NCBI RefSeq assembly: GCF_004519405.1
Contig: NZ_SGWI01000005.1
Location: 310,001-374,000 of the forward strand
Direction of reading: 5' to 3'
Source: Pseudomonas sp. BCA17
GTDB taxonomy: Bacteria; Pseudomonadota; Gammaproteobacteria; Pseudomonadales; Pseudomonadaceae
Length of the DNA stretch: 64,000 nt
Shown here: positions 49,984-57,891 of the stretch, in pieces
Layout: each line of letters starts with the position of its first letter
Numbering within the stretch: the stretch's first letter is position 1
Program-made: the position numbers and the translations under genes
Notes under the pieces: generated by a model
Seen by the model: the letters and a program-made list of their open reading frames with translations, nothing else
Database searches by the model: none
Told to the model about the DNA's origin: nothing

Positions 49984-50062
49984 CAAGCGTCAAGCTGCAA
50001 GCTGCAAGAAAAGCTTGCGGATCGTTTTTAACTTGTAGCTTGAGGCTTGACGCTGACAGCTG
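49984..50062. repeat. AAGCTGCAAG-type imperfect inverted repeat, copy 3
   Basis: GCGTCAAGCTGCAAGCTGCA and the inverted ACTTGTAGCTTGAGGCTTGA form an imperfect stem starting at the argP stop. It may serve as the argP 3' end. Confidence 0.6.
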
Positions 50063-50079
50063 CATCCGTAGGAGGCTTC

Positions 50080-51078
50080 ATGAAGATTCTGGTCACCGGC
50101 GCAAGCGGCTTCATCGGCGGGCGTTTTGCGCGTTTCGCCCTGGAGCAAGGCCTGGACGTGCGGGTCAACGGGCGACGCGCCGAGGGTGTGGAGCACCTCG
50201 TACGGCGCGGTGCCGAGTTTATCCAGGGTGATTTGAATGATGCCGACCTGGTACGCGAGCTGTGCCGTGACGTTGAAGCCGTGGTGCATTGCGCCGGCGC
50301 TGTCGGGCTGTGGGGCAAATACCAGGACTTTCATCAGGGCAATGTGCTGGTGACCGAAAATGTCGTTGAAGCCTGCCTGAAGCAACGGGTCGGGCGGCTG
50401 GTCCACTTGTCGTCACCGTCGATCTACTTTGACGGGCGCGATCACCTGGGGTTGACCGAAGAGCAGGTGCCCAAGCGTTTCAAGCACCCCTACGCCGCCA
50501 CCAAATACCTGGCGGAGCAAAAAGTCTTCGGTGCCCAGGAATTCGGCTTGGAAGTGCTGGCCCTGCGCCCAAGATTCGTGACCGGTGCCGGTGATATGAG
50601 CATCTTTCCGCGCTTGCTGAAGATGCAGCGCAAGAATCGCTTGGCCATTGTCGGCGACGGCCTGAACAAGGTCGACTTCACCAGCGTGCACAACCTTAAC
50701 GAAGCCCTCCTCAGCAGTTTGCTGGCGCCGGGGTCGGCCTTGGGTCGGGCCTACAACATCAGCAACGGCACGCCGGTACCGGTGTGGGATGTGGTGAACT
50801 ACGTGATGCGCCAGATGGGCCTGCCTCAGGTTACCCGTTATCGGTCCTACGGCTTGTCCTACAGCGTGGCAGCATTGAACGAGGCTTTTTGCGCCATGTG
50901 GCCGGGTCGCCCGGAGCCGGCGTTGTCACGCCTGGGGATGCAGGTAATGAACAAAGATTTCACCCTGGACATCAGTCAGGCGCGGCATTATCTCGACTAC
51001 GAGCCCAAGGTCAGCCTGTGGACCGCGCTCGACGAGTTCTGCGGTTGGTGGAAGGCCCAGGATCCCGGCCTGAAGTAG
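50080..51078 (+). CDS. extended SDR, NAD-dependent epimerase/dehydratase or 3-beta-HSD type
   Basis: This is a 332-aa extended short-chain dehydrogenase. The Rossmann motif is TGASGFIGGRF at the N-terminus, and the catalytic pair is in HPYAATKYLAEQ (YxxxK near residue 145). The C-terminal half resembles 3-beta-hydroxysteroid dehydrogenase/sterol-type reductases (FTSVHNLNEALL). The substrate is unknown. ATG 50080 sits behind GGAGG. It is not clearly coupled with either neighbour. Confidence 0.85.
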   Translation: MKILVTGASGFIGGRFARFALEQGLDVRVNGRRAEGVEHLVRRGAEFIQGDLNDADLVRELCRDVEAVVHCAGAVGLWGKYQDFHQGNVLVTENVVEACLKQRVGRLVHLSSPSIYFDGRDHLGLTEEQVPKRFKHPYAATKYLAEQKVFGAQEFGLEVLALRPRFVTGAGDMSIFPRLLKMQRKNRLAIVGDGLNKVDFTSVHNLNEALLSSLLAPGSALGRAYNISNGTPVPVWDVVNYVMRQMGLPQVTRYRSYGLSYSVAALNEAFCAMWPGRPEPALSRLGMQVMNKDFTLDISQARHYLDYEPKVSLWTALDEFCGWWKAQDPGLK

Positions 51079-51205
51079 CCCCACGATCCGTGACACATCG
51101 GGAACCGAATTCGTGGTTCCGGGTCGACCAGTGCGCGGGGAACGCGGTTTATAATCCCGGCGCTCGGCCTTCCAGCTAGCCATCTCATTGATTCAAGGTA
51201 GATTC

Positions 51206-52033
51206 ATGCGTAACGATGCTAAAGACGATGATTTCGACAACGTTCCCAGCCTGCGGGCTGATCAAGGGGATGACGATGATTTCGCGCCGACTCCCGCCAC
51301 CTCCGTACGCTCGCGCAATACCAAGGTGGTGACGGTCAAAAGAGCCAGCACCGGCCCATTGTGGGCATTGGTCGGTGCACTGCTGATCGCCTTTGCCGGT
51401 CTTGCTTGGTGGAGCTTCCAGCAGATTTCCCTGATGGGTCAGCAGTTGGTCGCCACCCAAGAGAGTTTCGCGCGCATCAGCGAGGAAGCGGCGGGGCGCC
51501 TGCAGGACATTTCCGGCAAGGTCGTGGCCAGCGAGGCCAATGTGAACAACGGCAGCGAAGCGCTGAAGTTGCAGATCAAGCAACTGGAGACCCAGTTGCT
51601 GGAGCAGGGCAAGCAACAAGTCGGCGTGGCCGGCCAGGCGAGTGAACTGGACCAGCGTCTTGCGCAGATGACCACCAACACCACCGAGCTGGCCAGCGCC
51701 AATGCCAAGTTGCAGGGCCAGGTCCAGGCCTTGACCGACGCAGTCGCCAGCCTCAAGGCGACGCAGGGAGAGATCAAGGAACTGTCGACCGACGTGGCCG
51801 CCTTGAAGAAGCAGGGCAACCCGAGCGCCGCTATCGCCCGTCTGGAACAGGACCTGCTGGTACTCAAGAGCGCGCAGGAAAATCAGCCCGCCAACAGCGA
51901 CGCGCCGACCAATAAAGAGTTCGACGTGTTCCGCATCCAGACCACGCGCAACATCACCACCTTGCAGAGCCAGGTGCAGAACTTGAATCAACGCCTCAAT
52001 GCACCGGCGGCCGCCACGCCGCTCGGCCAGTAA
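51206..52033 (+). CDS. membrane-anchored coiled-coil protein of unknown function
   Basis: This 275-aa protein has an acidic cytoplasmic N-terminus (DDDFDN, GDDDDFAP), one TM helix at about 52-72 (LWALVGALLIAFAGLAWW), and a long helical coiled coil to about residue 190. The last 80 residues contain a second helical segment. The layout suggests a periplasmic spacer or cell-envelope protein. ATG 51206 is preferred to a TTG at 51188. No catalytic motif is seen. It is followed by the sugar-uptake region but separated from it by an operator-like palindrome. Confidence 0.78.
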   Translation: MRNDAKDDDFDNVPSLRADQGDDDDFAPTPATSVRSRNTKVVTVKRASTGPLWALVGALLIAFAGLAWWSFQQISLMGQQLVATQESFARISEEAAGRLQDISGKVVASEANVNNGSEALKLQIKQLETQLLEQGKQQVGVAGQASELDQRLAQMTTNTTELASANAKLQGQVQALTDAVASLKATQGEIKELSTDVAALKKQGNPSAAIARLEQDLLVLKSAQENQPANSDAPTNKEFDVFRIQTTRNITTLQSQVQNLNQRLNAPAAATPLGQ

Positions 52034-52044
52034 ATGTTGCGGGT

Positions 52045-52085
52045 AAATGTCACCGCTTGGTGACATTTGCCATCGGCTTCGTTAC
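52045..52085. promoter_or_regulatory. operator-like module 1 (ATGTCAC-N6-GTGACAT plus GTTAC)
   Basis: AAATGTCACC and GGTGACATTT are perfect inverted arms around GCTT (52045-52068), followed by GTTAC at 52081, fifteen bases beyond the arm. The same geometry recurs at 53390. It lies upstream of the isomerase gene and just after the preceding stop codon. Confidence 0.7.
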
Positions 52086-52126
52086 ATGCCCCTTTGGCGG
52101 CCTTGGTTAGACTTCGGTCATCCCAT

Positions 52127-52138
52127 AAAAAAAACAAA
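52127..52138 (+). promoter_or_regulatory. A-rich Hfq/Crc-type motif before the isomerase gene
   Basis: AAAAAAAACAAA overlaps the ribosome-binding region nine bases before the ATG, as in Hfq/Crc-repressed mRNAs. Confidence 0.5.
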
Positions 52139-52146
52139 GGCCACCC

Positions 52147-53406
52147 ATGACCACGCAACCACTGCCTGCCAGCAGTTGGCTGAATGCACCTGCCCATCAC
52201 GCCTGGCTTGCGAGCGAAGGCCAGCGACTGCTGGCATTTGCCAAAGCCTCTCAGCTGCCTGACGGCTTCGGCAACCTTGATGACAAGGGCCAACTGCCGG
52301 CCAATGCCTACGCCGAAACCATGAACACCGCGCGAATGACCCACAGCTTTGCCATGGCCCATGTCATGGGGTTGCCGGGTTACGCCGACCTGGTCGCCCA
52401 CGGCGTCGCGTCGCTCAGTGGACCACTGCGCGACAGTGAACACGCAGGCTGGTTCGCCACCCCCAATGCCCGCGATGGCAACCATGGCAAAGCGGCTTAC
52501 CTGCATGCATTTGTCGCCCTGGCCGCCAGCTCGGCGGTGGTGGCCGGCGCACCTGGCGCACAGAACCTGCTGAACGACGCCATCCATATCATCGATCAGT
52601 TCTTCTGGAGCGAAGAAGAAGGCGTGCTGCTCGAATCCTTTGCCCGGGACTGGACGGGTGTCGAGGCCTATCGCGGCGCCAACAGCAACATGCACGCCAC
52701 CGAGGCATTCCTGGCGTTGGCCGATGTGACGGGTGATCCACGCTGGCTGGACCGTGCGCTGCGTATCGTCGAGCGGGTTATACACACCCATGCCGCGGCT
52801 AACCGATTCATGGTCATCGAGCACTTCGACGTTCATTGGCAACCGCTGCTCGGTTACAACGAAGACAACCCGGCCGACGGTTTTCGCCCTTACGGCATTA
52901 CCCCAGGTCACGGTTTTGAGTGGGCGCGGCTGCTGCTGCACCTGGAGGCCGCACGTCTGCAGGCGGGGTTGGTCACGCCGGACTGGCTGGTGACCGATGC
53001 TCAAGGCCTGTTCGCCAGCGCGTGCGAGGGCGCCTGGGCCGTGGATGGCGCTCCCGGCATCGTCTATACCCTGGATTGGAACCACCGTCCGGTGGTGCGC
53101 GAACGTCTGCATTGGACCCACGCCGAAGCCAGTGCCGCTGCCCAGGCACTGCTCAAACGCACCGCGGATCCGCATTACGAGGTGTGGTATCGACGCTTCT
53201 GGGAATTCTGCGAGACCCACTTTATCGACAGGACCAACGGCAGCTGGCACCACGAACTTGATGCCCACAACGTGCCCAGCAGCACCATCTGGGGCGGCAA
53301 ACCGGACCTGTACCATGCCTGGCAGGCGGTTGTGCTACCCGTACTGCCCTTGTCACCCAGTATGACCAGTGCTTTAGGCCGGGGCTTATATGTCACAAGG
53401 TGGTGA
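52147..53406 (+). CDS. AGE-family sugar isomerase (D-mannose isomerase-like)
   Basis: This is a 419-aa (alpha/alpha)6-barrel protein of the N-acylglucosamine 2-epimerase/YihS family that interconverts mannose and fructose or related sugars. Catalytic His residues are expected in NSNMHATEAFLAL and ITPGHGFEWARLL (His in PGH), with RMTHSFA near the N-terminus. It stands immediately upstream of the glucose ABC transporter, so a role in feeding mannose into hexose catabolism is likely. Its last codons carry the operator of the next transcript. Confidence 0.88.
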   Translation: MTTQPLPASSWLNAPAHHAWLASEGQRLLAFAKASQLPDGFGNLDDKGQLPANAYAETMNTARMTHSFAMAHVMGLPGYADLVAHGVASLSGPLRDSEHAGWFATPNARDGNHGKAAYLHAFVALAASSAVVAGAPGAQNLLNDAIHIIDQFFWSEEEGVLLESFARDWTGVEAYRGANSNMHATEAFLALADVTGDPRWLDRALRIVERVIHTHAAANRFMVIEHFDVHWQPLLGYNEDNPADGFRPYGITPGHGFEWARLLLHLEAARLQAGLVTPDWLVTDAQGLFASACEGAWAVDGAPGIVYTLDWNHRPVVRERLHWTHAEASAAAQALLKRTADPHYEVWYRRFWEFCETHFIDRTNGSWHHELDAHNVPSSTIWGGKPDLYHAWQAVVLPVLPLSPSMTSALGRGLYVTRW

Positions 53407-53428
53407 CATTTGTGCGTCCCTTTGTTAC
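53390..53428. promoter_or_regulatory. operator-like module 2, overlapping the isomerase stop, before gtsA
   Basis: ATGTCAC-AAGGTG-GTGACAT (53390-53409) has the same arms and six-base spacing as module 1. GTTAC follows at 53424, at the identical distance. The flanking GTGACATTTG is shared. It overlaps the last codons of the isomerase gene. Confidence 0.72.
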
Positions 53429-53488
53429 CTGCGCCCTGAACATCCATGTTTAAACTCCGTGCAGCGCAAGCTCTAGACTTGCATGCAT

Positions 53489-53499
53489 AACAACAAGAA
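53489..53499 (+). promoter_or_regulatory. Hfq/Crc-type motif before gtsA
   Basis: AACAACAAGAA lies directly upstream of the AAGG ribosome-binding site of gtsA. It is a near-ideal AAnAAnAA catabolite motif. Confidence 0.65.
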
Positions 53500-53510
53500 A
53501 AGGTACTCAG

Positions 53511-54797
53511 ATGAACGCGATTAATCGCCTCGCCGTCGCTATTTCCATTGCCTCGTTGTTTCCCCTCAGTGCATTTGCCGCCGACTCGAAAGGGACGGTT
53601 GAAGTTGTGCACTGGTGGACCTCCGGCGGTGAAAAAGCGGCCGTAGATGTCCTGAAGGCCCAAGTCGAGAAAGACGGCTTCACCTGGAAAGACGGCGCCG
53701 TCGCAGGTGGCGGTGGCGCCACCGCCATGACCGTGCTGAAAAGCCGTGCGGTCGCCGGCAACCCACCAGGCGTTGCTCAGATCAAGGGTCCGGACATCCA
53801 GGAATGGGCATCCACCGGCCTGCTCGACACCGACGTGCTTAAAGACGTCGCCAAAGACGAAAAGTGGGACTCCCTGCTCGACAAGAAAGTCTCCGATACC
53901 GTGAAGTACGATGGCAACTACGTCGCCGTTCCGGTCAACATCCACCGCGTGAACTGGCTGTGGATCAACCCGGAAGTCTTCAAGAAAGCCGGTATCACCA
54001 AGAATCCGACCACCCTCCAGGAATTCTACGCAGCCGGCGACAAGCTCAAGGCCGCGGGCTTCATTCCGCTGGCCCATGGTGGCCAGCCTTGGCAGGACAG
54101 CACCGTATTCGAAGCGGTGGTGCTGTCGGTAATGGGGGCTGACGGCTACAAGAAAGCCCTGGTTGACCTGGACAATGCCGCGCTCACCGGCCCGGAAATG
54201 GTCAAGGCGCTGACCGAACTGAAGAAAGTCGCGACCTACATGGACGTCGATGGCAAAGGCCAGGACTGGAACCTCGAAGCGGGCAAGGTCATCAACGGCA
54301 AGGCCGGCATGCAGATCATGGGTGACTGGGCCAAGTCCGAGTGGACCGCCGCCAAGAAAGTCGCCGGCAAAGACTACGAATGCGTAGCCTTCCCGGGCAC
54401 CGATAAAGCCTTCACCTACAACATTGACTCCCTGGCAGTGTTCAAGGTGAAAGACAAGGGTACCCAGGCCGGTCAGCAAGACATCGCCAAAGTCGTGCTG
54501 GGTGAAAACTTCCAGAAAGTCTTCAGCATCAACAAAGGTTCGATCCCGGTTCGTAACGACATGCTCCATGAAATGGACAAGCTCGGCTTCGATTCCTGCG
54601 CCCAGACCGCGGCCAAGGACTTCCTTGCCGACGCCCAGACTGGCGGCCTGCAGCCAAGCATGGCGCACAACATGGCTACTACCCTGGCCGTGCAAGGTGC
54701 GTTCTTTGATGTCGTGACCAACTACATCAACGACCCGAAAGCCGACCCGGCCGACACCGCCAAGAAACTCGGCGCTGCGATCAAGTCGGCTAAATAA
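53511..54797 (+). CDS. gtsA: GtsA, periplasmic glucose/mannose-binding protein
   Basis: This 428-aa solute-binding protein of the CUT1-type ABC transporter has a signal peptide ending ALFAADSKG-like (SAFAADSKG). The mature protein starts GTVEVVHWWTSGGEKAAVDVL and has the family's GGGGATAMTVLKSR and NIHRVNWLWIN segments. Codon use is strongly biased, as expected of an abundant binding protein. A repeat hairpin after the stop may lower expression of the membrane genes relative to it. Hfq/Crc and operator sites precede it. Confidence 0.95.
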   Translation: MNAINRLAVAISIASLFPLSAFAADSKGTVEVVHWWTSGGEKAAVDVLKAQVEKDGFTWKDGAVAGGGGATAMTVLKSRAVAGNPPGVAQIKGPDIQEWASTGLLDTDVLKDVAKDEKWDSLLDKKVSDTVKYDGNYVAVPVNIHRVNWLWINPEVFKKAGITKNPTTLQEFYAAGDKLKAAGFIPLAHGGQPWQDSTVFEAVVLSVMGADGYKKALVDLDNAALTGPEMVKALTELKKVATYMDVDGKGQDWNLEAGKVINGKAGMQIMGDWAKSEWTAAKKVAGKDYECVAFPGTDKAFTYNIDSLAVFKVKDKGTQAGQQDIAKVVLGENFQKVFSINKGSIPVRNDMLHEMDKLGFDSCAQTAAKDFLADAQTGGLQPSMAHNMATTLAVQGAFFDVVTNYINDPKADPADTAKKLGAAIKSAK

Positions 54798-54800
54798 AAA

Positions 54801-54873
54801 TAAGCTGCAAGTTGCAAGCTACAAGCTGCAAGTCGTGTGTTGTATGTCTTGACGCTTGGCGCTTGCAACTGCC
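54801..54873. repeat. AAGCTGCAAG-type imperfect inverted repeat, copy 4 (inside gts operon)
   Basis: AAGCTGCAAGTTGCAAGCTA with a further AAGCTGCAAG faces the inverted GACGCTTGGCGCTTGCAAC. The resulting long imperfect hairpin is in the 100-base gap between gtsA and gtsB. Confidence 0.6.
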
Positions 54874-54897
54874 TTTACTCTTTCAGTGGATTTTCCC

Positions 54898-55806
54898 ATG
54901 AGTTCTGTTGCTGTGTTCAGCAAGGCCTCGCCGTTCGATGCATTGCAGCGCTGGCTTCCCAAACTGGTGCTGGCGCCCAGCATGTTCATCGTTCTGGTGG
55001 GCTTCTACGGCTACATCCTGTGGACGTTCGTTCTGTCGTTCACTACGTCCACGTTCCTGCCGAGCTACAACTGGGCGGGGCTTGCGCAATACGCGCGGTT
55101 GTTCGACAACGACCGCTGGTGGGTGGCGAGCAAGAACCTGGCGGTTTTCGGCGGGATGTTTATCGGCATCACCTTGGTGATCGGCGTGACACTGGCGATT
55201 TTCCTCGACCAGAAGATCCGTCGTGAAGGCTTTATCCGCACCATTTACCTGTACCCGATGGCGCTGTCGATGATCGTCACCGGTACGGCCTGGAAATGGC
55301 TGCTCAACCCGGGCATGGGCCTGGACAAACTCCTGCGTGACTGGGGCTGGGAAGGCTTCCGTCTCGACTGGCTGATCGACCCTGATCGCGTGGTTTACTG
55401 CCTGGTGATTGCCGCGGTGTGGCAAGCCTCCGGCTTCATCATGGCGATGTTCCTGGCAGGCCTGCGTGGGGTTGATCAATCGATCATCCGTGCCGCGCAG
55501 ATCGACGGTGCCAGCCTGCCGCGCATCTACTGGAGCGTGGTGCTGCCCAGCCTGCGCCCGGTGTTCTTCAGTGCGGTGATGATCCTGGCGCACATTGCGA
55601 TCAAGAGCTTCGACCTGGTCGCAGCCATGACCGCCGGTGGCCCGGGCTACTCGTCCGACCTGCCCGCCATGTTCATGTACTCGTTCACCTTCAGCCGTGG
55701 CCAGATGGGCATGGGCTCGGCCAGTGCGATCCTGATGCTCGGCGCGATTCTCGCGATCATCGTGCCTTACCTGTATTCCGAGCTGAGGACCAAGCGTCAT
55801 GACTAG
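54898..55806 (+). CDS. gtsB: GtsB, sugar ABC transporter permease
   Basis: This is a 302-aa inner-membrane permease with about six helices, of the MalF-like (CUT1) type. The EAA loop that contacts the ATPase is RAAQIDGASLPRIYWSVVLPSLRP (key E/A..A-x-DGA-x6-F-x-I-P pattern, present as AAQIDGAS...VLP). ATG 54898 matches the family N-terminus (MSSVAVFSKASPFDALQRW), although the ribosome-binding site is weak. The end overlaps gtsC by eight bases. Confidence 0.9.
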   Translation: MSSVAVFSKASPFDALQRWLPKLVLAPSMFIVLVGFYGYILWTFVLSFTTSTFLPSYNWAGLAQYARLFDNDRWWVASKNLAVFGGMFIGITLVIGVTLAIFLDQKIRREGFIRTIYLYPMALSMIVTGTAWKWLLNPGMGLDKLLRDWGWEGFRLDWLIDPDRVVYCLVIAAVWQASGFIMAMFLAGLRGVDQSIIRAAQIDGASLPRIYWSVVLPSLRPVFFSAVMILAHIAIKSFDLVAAMTAGGPGYSSDLPAMFMYSFTFSRGQMGMGSASAILMLGAILAIIVPYLYSELRTKRHD

Positions 55807-56644
55807 TCTTGCTGCCAAACCTGCCATCAGCCTTAGCCGCATCGCGATCTATGCGGTGCTGATCCTCGCTGTGCTGCTTTACCTGGTGCCGCTGGTGGTC
55901 ATGCTGCTGACCAGCTTCAAGACCCCGGAAGACATCAGCACCGGCAACTTGCTGAGCTGGCCGACCGTGGTTTCCGGCATCGGTTGGGTGAAAGCCTGGG
56001 CCACCGTGGAGGGCTACTTCTGGAACTCGATCAAGATCACCGTTCCGGCCGTGCTGATTTCCACCGCCATTGGGGCATTGAACGGTTATGTACTGTCGTT
56101 CTGGCGCTTCCGTGGCTCGCAGTTGTTCTTCGGCCTGCTGCTGTTTGGCTGCTTCCTGCCGTTCCAGACCGTGCTGCTGCCCGCGTCGTTTACCCTCGGC
56201 AAGATGGGCCTGGCCAGCACCACCACCGGCCTGGTGTTTGTGCACGTGGTCTACGGTCTGGCGTTTACTACACTGTTTTTCCGTAACTACTACGTGAGCA
56301 TTCCTGACGCGCTGATCAAGGCCGCACGGCTGGACGGTGCAGGTTTCTTCACCATCTTCCGTCAGATCATTCTGCCGATGTCGACGCCGATCATCATGGT
56401 CTGCCTGATCTGGCAGTTCACGCAGATCTGGAACGACTTCCTGTTCGGCGTGGTGTTCTCCAGCGGCGACTCCCAGCCCATCACGGTGGCGCTGAACAAC
56501 CTGGTCAACACCAGCACCGGGGCCAAGGAATATAACGTGGATATGGCGGCGGCGATGATCGCCGGGCTGCCGACCCTGCTGGTCTATGTGATCGCAGGCA
56601 AGTATTTCGTGCGCGGCCTCACGGCTGGCGCGGTCAAGGGGTAA
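55799..56644 (+). CDS. gtsC: GtsC, sugar ABC transporter permease
   Basis: This 281-aa MalG-like permease has six helices and the EAA loop KAARLDGAGFFTIFRQIILP. It begins inside the gtsB end (ATG in GTCATGACT) and ends two bases before gtsD. Together with GtsB it forms the channel for glucose, and probably mannose, after capture by GtsA. Confidence 0.95.
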   Translation: MTSLAAKPAISLSRIAIYAVLILAVLLYLVPLVVMLLTSFKTPEDISTGNLLSWPTVVSGIGWVKAWATVEGYFWNSIKITVPAVLISTAIGALNGYVLSFWRFRGSQLFFGLLLFGCFLPFQTVLLPASFTLGKMGLASTTTGLVFVHVVYGLAFTTLFFRNYYVSIPDALIKAARLDGAGFFTIFRQIILPMSTPIIMVCLIWQFTQIWNDFLFGVVFSSGDSQPITVALNNLVNTSTGAKEYNVDMAAAMIAGLPTLLVYVIAGKYFVRGLTAGAVKG

Positions 56645-56646
56645 TC

Positions 56647-57807
56647 ATGGCTACGCTTGAACTTCGCAATGTAAACAAGACCTATGGCGCCGGCTTGCCC
56701 GACACCTTGAAGAACATCGAGCTGTCGATCAAGGAAGGCGAATTCCTGATCCTGGTCGGCCCCTCGGGTTGCGGTAAATCCACGCTGATGAATTGCATCG
56801 CCGGGCTTGAGACCATCACCGGCGGCGCGATCATGATCGGCGATCAGGACGTCAGCGGCATGAGCCCCAAGGACCGTGACATCGCCATGGTGTTCCAGTC
56901 CTACGCGCTGTACCCGACCATGAGCGTGCGCGAGAACATCGAGTTCGGCCTCAAGATCCGCAAGATGCCCCAGGCCGATATCGACGCCGAAGTGGCGCGC
57001 GTGGCCAAGCTGCTGCAGATCGAACATCTGCTCAACCGCAAGCCGGGCCAACTCTCCGGCGGTCAGCAACAGCGCGTGGCCATGGGCCGTGCACTGGCGC
57101 GTCGACCAAAGATCTACCTGTTCGACGAACCGCTGTCCAACCTCGACGCCAAGCTGCGGGTCGAGATGCGCACTGAAATGAAACTGATGCACCAGCGTCT
57201 GAAAACCACCACGGTCTACGTGACCCATGACCAGATCGAAGCGATGACCCTGGGCGACAAAGTGGCGGTGATGAAGGACGGCATCATTCAGCAGTTCGGT
57301 ACGCCGAAAGAGATCTACAACGACCCGGCCAACCAATTCGTGGCGAGCTTCATCGGTTCGCCGCCGATGAACTTCGTGCCGCTGCGGTTGCAGCGCAAGG
57401 ACGGACGCCTGGTGGCGCTGCTCGACAGCGGCCAGGCCCGTTGCGAGTTGGCGCTCAATGTGTCGGACGCCGGCCTTGAAGACCGCGACGTGATCCTGGG
57501 CTTGCGCCCGGAGCAGATCATGTTGGCGAATGGCGAGGGCGACAGTGCGTCGAGCATTCGTGCCGAAGTCCAGGTCACCGAACCGACCGGCCCGGACACC
57601 TTGGTGTTTGTGCAACTCAACGACACCAAGGTCTGCTGCCGCCTGGCGCCTGATGTGGCGCCCCAGGTTGGTGAGACCCTGACCCTGCAATTCGATCCGG
57701 CCAAGGTCCTGCTGTTCGACGCCAACTCCGGTGAGCGTCTGGGCACTGCCGCCGCATCGCCTGCACACGGGCATACCGGCAACGTGGCCCAATTCAAAGG
57801 TCGTTGA
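56647..57807 (+). CDS. gtsD: GtsD, sugar ABC transporter ATPase
   Basis: This 386-aa MalK-type ATPase has Walker A GPSGCGKST, Q loop FQSYALYP, signature LSGGQQQRVAMGRAL, Walker B IYLFDEPLSNLDA and switch His in YVTHDQIEA. The C-terminal TOBE/OB domain (about 240-386) could permit regulation by other factors, as in MalK. It is the last gene of the gts set and is followed by oprB after 84 bases. Confidence 0.95.
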   Translation: MATLELRNVNKTYGAGLPDTLKNIELSIKEGEFLILVGPSGCGKSTLMNCIAGLETITGGAIMIGDQDVSGMSPKDRDIAMVFQSYALYPTMSVRENIEFGLKIRKMPQADIDAEVARVAKLLQIEHLLNRKPGQLSGGQQQRVAMGRALARRPKIYLFDEPLSNLDAKLRVEMRTEMKLMHQRLKTTTVYVTHDQIEAMTLGDKVAVMKDGIIQQFGTPKEIYNDPANQFVASFIGSPPMNFVPLRLQRKDGRLVALLDSGQARCELALNVSDAGLEDRDVILGLRPEQIMLANGEGDSASSIRAEVQVTEPTGPDTLVFVQLNDTKVCCRLAPDVAPQVGETLTLQFDPAKVLLFDANSGERLGTAAASPAHGHTGNVAQFKGR

Positions 57808-57864
57808 GTCTATAACTTGTTGTTTTAGATAAAAAATGTAACCCGCGTTAGATAAAAACAGTTT

Positions 57865-57875
57865 AATAACAATAA
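57865..57875 (+). promoter_or_regulatory. Hfq/Crc-type motif before oprB
   Basis: AATAACAATAA lies in the leader close to the AGGATGTAGG ribosome-binding site. It fits the AAnAAnAA pattern, and oprB is a Crc-controlled gene in P. putida. Confidence 0.6.
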
Positions 57876-57891
57876 AGACGAGGATGTAGGG

